DNA of 64,000 nucleotides from Caenorhabditis remanei (Eukaryota > Nematoda > Chromadorea > Rhabditida > Rhabditidae). Where the stretch lies: positions 17,050,001 to 17,114,000 of the forward strand of contig NC_071332.1 in assembly GCF_010183535.1 (NCBI RefSeq), in the 5' to 3' direction. The notes beneath the pieces are model-generated. The model was not told the origin of the DNA and ran no database searches. It saw nothing but the letters and a program-made list of their open reading frames with translations. The translations under genes were made by a program, and so were the position numbers. How positions within the stretch are numbered: position 1 is the first letter of the stretch; every line of letters starts with the position of its first letter. This document shows positions 56,386 through 64,000 of this stretch, in pieces.

Positions 56386-56750
56386 ATGCCTGTATTTTTC
56401 CTTTTTCAAAGTTCTGAAAATCACGTGTTCTAAACCAGAAAAATGAATTTCAAGCCAAATTCGAAGAGAGAAAAAGGGAGAGGTACTAACGATGGAAATA
56501 CGAATGTGTGTAGCTTGAGCTTAAAAGTTTATCTGTTGATCTCTTCGTTTTCAAGCTTTTAATTTTTGTGACTCAACAATAATCCCAGCAGACCACTCTA
56601 AAGTTGAAATGATTTATGAACTTTTCGAAGGTGAGTCGTGTTTTATAAATATAGGAAAGAAAAAGAATGGAAACAAAGTTCTTATTGGAGAAATTTCCGG
56701 AAATTGGTGAGATCACAACAATAATGGAGAAAATATGATCAAACGGCATT

Positions 56751-57833
56751 TCATTCCATAGAATCCAAGATATCAATGAACAACTGTTTGGTTTGAGGTT
56801 TTGGGTGATAGTATTTTAACGTTAAAATTATTTGACTAAAGCTTTCATAAGTTCCGTTGATTATGTGACTAATTGATAACAGATCAGTGAATCTGGATGG
56901 TCCAAACTGTTGATAAGTGTTCAGACAGTACTGTAGAAGAGTAGATGAATACATTCTTTGATATTGAGAAACAAGGTTTTGACTTGGGACGGTTAGTTTT
57001 GAAGAAACTGAAAAAGATAATTAAAATGCCAATTGGAATATCAGACCATTGGTACCTGTGTTACAAATAAGGATAGCACTGAGCAGAAGAAATTCCTCCT
57101 TGGTGATTCGAACTTCGGCCAACTTACCGATCAGGGAGCATCTGAATTTATTCAGAACCTGGGGATGTTCCGGGAATAGAGAAGTTAACGAGGCAGTAAG
57201 AACATCGATTCCTCCTGGATAGCAAACATATCCTATATTGTCACAGTATGAGCGCATAGCGTTCCAAAGAAACACATGTTGCAGGTGATTGGATTTTATC
57301 AAGCTAGTCAAATCGTCAGATGGCAGCTTCTTAACAAAATCCATACGCTTCATGAAATCAATTGCAGTGATGTGGTTAACAATTGCCCAGTGATCATAAT
57401 CAGGCTGGAAATCAATAGTTTTTTGGTCGTAGTTCACTGAATCAGCCAGTATTAGCTCGTCAAGACTCAAGTTCATATCAGTGGTGAAATTGAGGAATCT
57501 GTCTTGTCGGTAAGAATCCAAGTGAATCAAATTTTGAATAATAGTATCCAGTTGGTTATCACATTGGCTCAGAGTTCTCCAATTCATTCCTGCTGTGATA
57601 CAAAGTTGGTATCGACAATATCGACACTTTGAGCAGTTCCTCTAGCTTTTGCATCTCGTCGGAAAAGTTTTTGCAGTTTGGAATCTTCGGAAGAATGCTT
57701 TACAAGAGTTACAGCAAACAATCTGTCAAAAAAACTCAATGAGAAATTTTACTTGAGAATATTTTCTCACTCCATAATTGAAAGCATTTGTAAACTTTCT
57801 ACAAACTACACACGAAAAACTATTCGGGTCCAT
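56751..57833 (-). pseudogene. Nuclear hormone receptor with nonsense codon in the DNA-binding domain
   Basis: Exons 57833-57771, 57722-57056, 57007-56751; phases close to give 329 codons. It starts MDPNSFSCVVCRKFTNAF. Then CCNSCKAFFRRF supplies the P-box region, and CSKCRYCRYQLCITAGMNW the end of the second finger. An in-frame TAG at 57642-57644 falls inside the second zinc finger, between TRCKS and RNCSKC. The ligand-binding domain is complete: ITAIDFMKRMDFVKKLP, YPGGIDVL, KLAEVRITKEEFLLLSAILI and QQFGPSRFTDLLSI. The intact reading frame on both sides suggests a young lesion. Relics of a paralogue lie at 61000-61125. Confidence 0.8.
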
Positions 57834-58583
57834 GTGGATAAGTCGAAATAGTAGAAAAGCTCAGCCGGCAAATTTTTTACACAAGAAAATGCAAGAAAGA
57901 CAAGAATATAGTGAAGAAAAGCTATGAGACAATTTTTGATCTCACGAAAATTTGATCTCACGAAAATATGAGCTTAAGGTGGTCACAAATCCTACGACTC
58001 TCACAAAAGCAATGTTATTCAAACCGGAACTAAACAAGTGCTACATACTACGAAAAGTTGAACTTTTCGACTGCTCATTGAAAATTTTTCACTACAAGTA
58101 AAGAAGTAATGAGTAAGAATAAAGAATCAGTGGTCTTTGATTTGCACATGTCTATGAGTGTACCAGTCGGTTGACGCAGCCCACGGCTGCTCAACCTCCT
58201 TTGCTACACCACCCGTCTAAGTTTTACAGCGCCTGCGGCGCTTTTTGAATGTTTCAGACAGACGGGGATCGAAATTATCCCCTCGTTCTAGATCATATAA
58301 CTTTTCTTCATTTGTTGGTAGTTTTTGTTAGCTACCGTTTTGGTTGAGAACAATATTAAAACACATCTGCTTTTCTGATCGAAATTCGTCTAATTTTCTC
58401 AATGAGTTTTTCTTTCCAGTAGAATATGGATTTCAGTAAGATCGATTTTTCGCTTCATCAATTGGAACTCTATCCATTTGTTCTTCTTTATCAAAAATAC
58501 TACTTTAGAAGAACAGCAACTTGGTAACTCTCTTTTCCCCTTTTCAAAAGCCAAGTGATCCCTAAAATATTAAGTTAAACTTT
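57834..58583. other. Intergenic with small repeats
   Basis: GATCTCACGAAAAT occurs twice near 57940-57965. AGCGCCTGCGGCGCT hairpin near 58228. No gene. Confidence 0.5.
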
Positions 58584-59245
58584 CGGCGGCGATGCCGTCT
58601 CCCTCCTCTGAATATGGCGAACCAAGCCCATGTTTTGAAAAATCCTTATTCTAGAATTTGTTCCTTTCTTGAAAGTAACCTAGCTCCGACAAACTTTCTT
58701 ATTCACAAATCAACATCACTTCTTGAGTAGTGTTCATTCACTATACTCCTAGTAGCTTCTTTAATGGTTGAGACAGCCGTGGTCTCAGATATAATTATAC
58801 TAAATACAGCAAATGTCTTTTTTGTCTGACTGAGAAACCTATACCGAATGAGACTTTCCTCATTTACATCATCAAGAAATGCATTTAAAGTATTCTTTTT
58901 AAGTTTTTGACTTATCGGTGGCGATGCCCCCTCCCTCCCCAAAATCTTTCAATTTTTTTTTTCATAAACACGGAAATTTTCTTTTTAATCTGGTTTCCAA
59001 AAAGTTCTGTTTCCTGAATTTTTGACTGTTCGGCGGCGATGCCGCCTCGCTTCTCTGGAAAACTTCAAAACTAAAACTATTTTACATATATCTAAGTTCG
59101 AAAGTTAAAGAGGCTCCTTATTCAGTCTATTTCAATTTCAATTCTTCTCATTTGTACCTGAAAATGTTTCACAAAAAATTCTTAAAGATCTTCAAAAAGC
59201 AACACATTTTGAGTTTTTAATTGATCGGCGGCGATGCCGCCTCCC
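58584..59245. repeat. Four spaced copies of a GC-rich hairpin motif
   Basis: CGGCGGCGATGCCGCC-type motif followed by TCCCTCC(CC) at 58584, 58916, 59031 and 59226, each preceded by a TT(G)A-rich stretch. GGCGGC-GAT-GCCGCC can form a hairpin. The spacers between copies are unrelated AT-rich sequence; no coding frame is supported. Confidence 0.6.
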
Positions 59246-59552
59246 TCCCCATGAAGCTGCGTACAAAAGTATTATTGTAAACTGCTATCAGTTTCTGACT
59301 CGGTGGGATTGTAATTTTTTTAACAGCGTCAAAGTAGGAACTCGATCACCTATCATGACAGAATTGTAGCGGTGTGGACAGTTTCAAAAGAAAGAGACAT
59401 ATTTAGAACTGTTGTCCTACAAAATCTCGACAAAAAACAAAGTTATTCAAAAACTTCTTATACCGGCAGGCCATGTTCTTATCAAAGAAAAAAAACAAAA
59501 AAAGTTCCCTACATGGCGGGAACGAACTCTCTTCCGTTGCCTGAGGGCCACC

Positions 59553-60626
59553 TACACAGGTAGTTGGCCAGCGACGAAATACGGACCATATACGCGCCCG
59601 CGCGCGGACTCCAAAAGAATTAGCTAAGGACGAAATGTGTGCGTCATATACGGTCCGTTTCGCGTCCGCGCGCCGAAAAAGTCGCTCCTCTCCCTCCCAC
59701 CGCCAGCCCCTTCCCTACTTTGTTCCCCGGTTCAGATCGTCATTTAACAAGGAAGATTAGTGATAAAATTACTATTTTATTTAAAGAAAAATAAAATAAC
59801 ATTAAAAATAATGAAAATAAGAAGAAAACATAGTAAATTAGACATAGAAACCACACGTTTGTCGGGCAGTCGTGTCCTTGAAATCCATCGAAATCCAATT
59901 GTCGTAGAAGCAATTTTCAGTCGTTGATTTCCGTGTTTCACTTTGTATTTCTGAAAAAATCCATTAATTGCGGAATAAAAAATAATTATAACTTACTTTC
60001 GAAAATGGGTTCCTCCCCCGGACAAATAGAGATGTCGTGCTTGAGAAGGAGTTCCGACCAATTTTATATAAGTTTCTCACTGAAAAATTTATTTTGAATA
60101 GAGAATGTTGAATACTATCACAAACCTTTGAGAAAATCGAAGAATTGGTTCCATTTCAGCTATCGCCGCTGTTTCTCTTTTTGGGATCATCGGACTGACT
60201 GAAAACATAATAATTTTTCGATCATTCACAGTTAAATGCGAGAATTTTTCACGAAAAAAATAATTAAAAGAAATTTCAATATAAAAAAAACATAAAGAAA
60301 GGCGAAACTTTCGAAAAATAGGGAAAGAAACGTAAAAGCTCCGTAAATGATTAAAAAAAAATCATTATCCGAGAGGAGTCCGAGAGCTTCGGAAGAGCTG
60401 CTGCAAGCGGCCGCCGCGGCCAGTCCATACGGACTATTTCGCCAATCCATATACGGTCCGCGCTGAGTCCGCGCGCGGACGCCTGCCGCCCATTTTCTTC
60501 TCTTTTCCCGAAGTCCACACTGCGTCCATATACAGTCCGTAGCGGGTCATATTTTCGCCGCGGACTCTATACGGACGGAAAATGGGACTGAATCCGCATG
60601 CGGACCACACGCCAACTACCTGTGTA
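59553..60626. mobile_element. DNA element with ACAGGTAGTTGGC ends and subterminal TACGGTCCG repeats
   Basis: Terminal ACACAGGTAGTTGGC faces GCCAACTACCTGTGT. Within about 150-200 bp of each end, ATATACGGTCCG/CGGACCATATACG-type motifs and CGCGCGCGGAC recur, at least three on each side. Such subterminal repeats are typical transposase-binding arrays of hAT-like elements. A clear target duplication was not found. The interior has no recognisable transposase. Confidence 0.65.
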
Positions 60627-60999
60627 TGTACACCATTACACCAAATACGCGCGGGCGGGGCGCACTCGAGAATGCAGTCAAGAAACACCGAGTCAGTAGT
60701 ATTAGAATGATATTTTGAGCTTTCTACCACCCTGTCGGGACACACCTTTTCTCAACACAATTTAGCACTAAAAACATCATCGTCTCCAGAAGACGTCAAA
60801 ATCAACTTTTTCGAAAAAAGAAAAGTTCGGGCATCATCTAAGGGAAGTTTCCAATCTATCTATCTAGGTCTCATAGAAATCGGTCCAGTACGGACGGAGT
60901 TATGGCTTGCAACACATAAACGGACAGACGGAATCTGTTGAATATTATTAGTAAAGATAATAGAGTGTCGTCTCGGGAGAATCAGCTTCAGCATTTCAA
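60627..60999. repeat. Intergenic with LINE-tail-like repeat
   Basis: 60870-60960 has GAAATCGGTCCAGTACGG, ACGGACAGACGGAAT and ATTATTAGTAAAGATAATAG, matching the 56290 repeat in opposite orientation. Nothing else recognised. Confidence 0.4.
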
Positions 61000-61125
61000 A
61001 AAAAAATCCAGTAGAGGTACTGATCATCCTCGAAGTACTTATTTGTAACTGTGCAGAGGGAAAGGAGGTCCGTGAATCGAGACGGGCCGTTTTGTTGGTA
61101 TTGCAGAAGACAGAAACCTTTGGTT
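61000..61125 (-). pseudogene. Relic of an nhr ligand-binding-domain last exon
   Basis: Minus-strand frame FCLLQYQQNGPSRFTDLLSL, then TNKYFEDDQYLYW and stop. It matches the last exon of the nhr at 56751-57833 (LLQY..., QQFGPSRFTDLLSI) with a small deletion after LLQY. No other exons found; the tRNA gene lies directly upstream. Confidence 0.65.
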
Positions 61126-61156
61126 TGTTTTGAAGAACTTAAAAACAAAAAGAAAT

Positions 61157-61228
61157 GGGCCGAACCGGGGATTGAACCCGGGACCTCTCGCACCCAAAGC
61201 GAGAATCATACCACTAGACCATTCGGCC
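61157..61228 (-). tRNA. tRNA-Pro (anticodon TGG)
   Basis: A 72-nt cloverleaf without intron. Acceptor stem GGCCGAA/TTCGGCC with discriminator C; A box TGGTCTAGTGG; anticodon stem TTCTCGC/GCGAGAG around loop TTTGGGT (anticodon TGG, proline CCA codon); B box GGGTTCAATCC. All stems pair. Confidence 0.95.
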
Positions 61229-61640
61229 ACAAGAAAAACATGTTTTGGAGGGCGTAGAAGAAACAGAAAGAAAACGGCTGCTCTCCTCCTGGAGAGACGG
61301 GGACGCTGACCAAACAAAACACATTCTTCACCCTCATTTCGCAGAGTGAAGCATACATATAACATTTTAAAGTTCTTTTGAAAAAAAAGACAGTTTTATC
61401 TCTATTCACCACTTTCCCACGTTACCAACTCTTTCTTAACACAAACAAATACCTAAAAACCTGTTATTTCCCTACTACCCATGCTCAACAAACATTGATT
61501 TATCGGGTCAATGAAAAATGCAAACATTGTAAACTTTTGATAGTGGGAAAGGGAGGAGAATTTAGTTTTTCTTTTTCTTCATTCTGTTAACTTATAACTA
61601 GAACCAGAAGAGATTAGTGATTAGTAAATATTATGGAGGG
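61229..61640. other. Intergenic, nothing recognised
   Basis: Spacer between tRNA-Pro and the ABU/PQN promoter; no supportable feature. Confidence 0.4.
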
Positions 61641-61648
61641 TATAAAAG
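61641..61648 (+). promoter_or_regulatory. TATA box of the ABU/PQN gene
   Basis: TATAAAAG about 44 bp before the ATG, implying transcription starting only about 10-15 bp before it. Confidence 0.6.
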
Positions 61649-61684
61649 CGGCGAGGAGAAATAGGAAATCACAATTCACTGATA

Positions 61685-63280
61685 ATGCGTTGTATTCTTC
61701 TGGCACTTGCTGTGGTATTGGTGGTGGCTGAGGTGAGATTTTGTTCTGAAGTCTAGATTTTTGAATTGCTCTCGCCGAGACGGTTCGAATGAGTATAATC
61801 ATGCTTAGGTTTAAAAAATTGGATGTTGACTTTTTTTTGTGATTACTGTATTTTTCACTGATTCATATAATTTTTTAAGCTCTTGTCTTGGGGATTCTGA
61901 ATTTTTTTTGAAATTTCTTATTGTGGAGTTCCAAAGGTTTTAGTCAGCTCTCTCTATTCCAGGTCAAAGGGTCTTAAAACTAACCGAAATTAATGTTTCA
62001 AAATTTTTATGGTTTGCAAGCTGACGTCGTGAGGATTCTGATTGCTAGGATAAAACTGAAATTATGGGGATTCAGATATTGAAAAATCTTGAAGTAGGTA
62101 TAAGAGCTTTTGTCATTGTAAAATTTTAGTCAATGTAACTTTTTTTCCGAAAAATTTTGACACACGATAACACGATTCAAAATTGAAATCCGTGTAAGTC
62201 GGTTCAATTTTGTCGTAGGTCAACATTGAAAACAGATTCAGAATCTTTACGACGTCAACTAGTTAGTCATATAAATTTTGAAAACATCAGCTCTCTATCT
62301 GCTTAACCTCACTTTTCCCTCTTTCATAAACTTCCAATTTCCAGGCCTCCTCCATCCGCTCCACGCGACAAGCTTGCGGCTGTGCTCAATCCACCCAACC
62401 CACCTGCTCCTGCCAGCAATCGTCCCAACAATACAGTTGCTCCTGCCAACCGACCACATCTTCCTGTTCATGTGCAGGCCAACAGCAATACCAACTCCAA
62501 ACTTCCCAATGCATGCCAGCCTGTCAACAATCTTGTAGCCAGCAGTGCCAGTCTAATGGGAATACTCAATGCCAGCCAACCTGTCAGCAATCTTGTCAGA
62601 TGTCCTCCTGCAACTCCATGACTTCAACTCAGATGCCATCCAGCCAATGTTTCACAGAGTGCGAAAATAATTGTATGCAACAATGCACTCAGACCCAACC
62701 CACTCAGCAATGTCAGCAGCAGTGTCAGCAACAGTGTCAGCAGCAGTGTGGAACCATGAACACCAACAACTACTACACCCAGGATCCATATAACCAACAG
62801 CAATATGGAGCGTATCAGGGATACAATAACAATAACCAGCAGACGATGATGGACCAACCGATGTACCAGAATCAGAATCAAAATCAGAACCAAATGTACA
62901 ACCCATACCAACAACAACAGCCATGCCAACAACAATGTGCTCCCCAATGCTCCCAACAGACCTCGAACTCCTGTCAGCAATGCCAGAACTCGTGCCAGAA
63001 CACCAACACAAACACTCAAGTGATCACTATCACTGTCCAAGCGTCCCCTCAAACCTCCCAATGTGTTCCACAATGTCAGCAGCAATGCCAGCAACAATGC
63101 CAGACCCGAACATCTTCCAACCAACAATGCGCTCCTGCCTGCTCGACGTCCTGCAATCAGTCCTGTAACCAACCGATGCAAATGGCTTGTCAAACTATGC
63201 AGAACAATCAGTGTGGCTGTCAGCAGAACTATTCGCCTTGTGGAAATGTTTCCGGGCAGTGTTGTTTGAAGAAAAAGTAA
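61685..63280 (+). CDS. Gln/Cys-rich secreted protein, ABU/PQN family, intact
   Basis: 327 residues, exons 61685-61732 and 62345-63280, phase 0. Exon 1 is exactly the signal peptide (MRCILLALAVVLVVAE). The mature part begins with CGCAQSTQPTCSCQQSS, a CxC pattern typical of the family start. Many CQQQCQQQC-type repeats follow, then a Gln/Asn-Tyr linker (YNQQQYGAYQGYNNNNQQ), a short hydrophobic VITITVQASP and a Cys-rich end CGNVSGQCCLKKK. In C. elegans such proteins (activated in blocked unfolded protein response, prion-like Q/N-rich) are secreted and many contribute to pharyngeal cuticle. Whether this one does is inference. A 612-nt intron carries one arm of an inverted repeat. Poly(A) AATAAA at 63324-63329. 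Confidence 0.88.
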
Positions 63281-63748
63281 AGAGGATTGTGAAAAATTGT
63301 TTCTGTACATTTAGGAACTAATGAATAAATTCTTTTGGCTTTTATAATATTTTGTTTTTTGTTTGAATTTCCAGATTTAAAGGGGTTTCAAATCAAAATG
63401 AAGCAAATTTCAAGAGAATTAAACTTAAAACATAGATTTCAAGTCCTGAAGACGTCCGCTTTCCCGCCATATAAATTTTGAATATAATATTTTTCAAACA
63501 GAAAGTAAAGAGGTCTTTGACCGGAAATAGGGTGATCTGACTAAAACCGTTGTAATTTGACAAATTGTGGCACTACAAAAATTTCAAATAGAGATTCAGA
63601 ATTCCCCAGACGCCAGCTTTCATGCCTTACTACAAATTACTTAGGTCTCACACCGAGTACTACAGTAAGCATGATTTAAAACCGCAGGCTTTGTGCCGAA
63701 ACCCAATTTTTTAAACCTAGGCATGATTATACTCATTCGAATCGTCAC
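61776..63748. repeat. Split inverted repeat enclosing ABU/PQN exon 2
   Basis: 61776-61826 (TCGAATGAGTATAATCATG, AGGTTTAAAAAATTGG) reappears inverted at 63701-63748. An inner block GTTTTAGTCAG...CAGGTCAAAG near 61936-61970 reappears inverted near 63511-63548. The GTATAATCATG core also ends the MITE at 19632. Exon 2 lies between the two arms. Confidence 0.75.
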
Positions 63749-64000
63749 AACAAGACAAATTTAAAAAAGTCTAGGTTTCAGACTGCTGTCATTTTTTCCG
63801 CACCACTTGCACTTTTAGCTCCGCCCACAACTCCCTGCCGCACTTGCGTTTCAGCCCGCGAATTTTTTTTTTGAAAATCCTTGTCGAAACTTTATTTTTT
63901 CACAGTAACCTTGCAACAAGGCTTAGATTTTATTCGCGTCATACATACAACGATGTAACTCGGATAATTTCAGCACTAAAAAAAGTTTGAAACCAGGTTC
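63281..64000. other. 3' flank of the ABU/PQN gene
   Basis: Right arm of the inverted repeat (about 63480-63748), then AT-rich sequence with no recognised gene to the window end. Confidence 0.5.

Noticed and set aside
58226..58245. GC hairpin followed by T run as a transcription terminator
   Set aside because: Rho-independent terminators are bacterial; here it is one of several GC hairpins in a eukaryotic spacer.
62624..63310. 228-codon minus-strand open frame rich in Leu
   Set aside because: It is the antisense of the CAG/CAA-rich ABU/PQN exon; low-complexity codons create the frame.
1..64000. CRISPR array or prokaryotic operon
   Set aside because: Spliceosomal introns throughout; the only tandem array (54251-54396) lacks unique spacers.

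Overview
The window is nematode nuclear DNA, almost certainly a Caenorhabditis species (species not resolved). Introns are very short (about 41-60 nt) with GT donors and TTTTCAG-type acceptors. The gene families (sri, srh, str, srj and srw-type chemoreceptors, divergent nuclear hormone receptors, C-type lectin, SPK domain, ET module, ABU/PQN protein) are typical of Caenorhabditis. Their density, and the load of foldback elements and pseudogenes, suggest a chromosome arm.

Layout. 1-12.2 kb: an sri chemoreceptor array. It has three intact four-exon genes (260-1382 +, 3726-4856 -, 8674-9795 +), three broken copies, a palindrome over 5 kb long and a second palindrome with a Helitron fragment. 13.4-15.1 kb: an intact nhr gene and an nhr relic. 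16-17.2 kb: an srj/str receptor. 17.4-18.8 kb: a clec gene (two C-type lectin domains plus CUB), with a GATA site upstream. 19.4-21.3 kb: an srw-like receptor with a transposon at a splice acceptor. 22.7-24.9 kb: a 523-residue protein of unknown family. 25.3-25.9 kb: a broken calpain. 26.8-30.9 kb: an 18-exon SPK-domain gene.

31.6-39.2 kb: a dead 7TM receptor, then two tandem units that share a promoter/leader and a 3' tail but have unrelated middles. 39.5-41.1 kb: an ET-module gene with a nonsense codon. 41.7-44.4 kb: a str and an srh receptor. 46.3-47.6 kb: a SAM-dependent methyltransferase. 47.9-49.4 kb: a ferroportin-type iron exporter. 51.8-52.9 kb: a second srh gene, inverted relative to the first. 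53-55 kb: a rearranged mariner and a truncated LINE. 55.3-57.8 kb: two decayed small paralogues and an nhr with a nonsense codon in its DNA-binding domain. 59.5-60.6 kb: a DNA element with subterminal repeats. 61.2 kb: tRNA-Pro(TGG). 61.7-63.3 kb: an ABU/PQN-type Gln/Cys-rich secreted protein.

The genes are not an operon. They look like rapidly turning-over families for environmental sensing (chemoreceptors, NHRs) and for surface or defence roles (lectin, ET, ABU/PQN), shaped by inverted duplication and non-autonomous transposons. All exon models come from reading splice signals and phase by eye; no database search was run.
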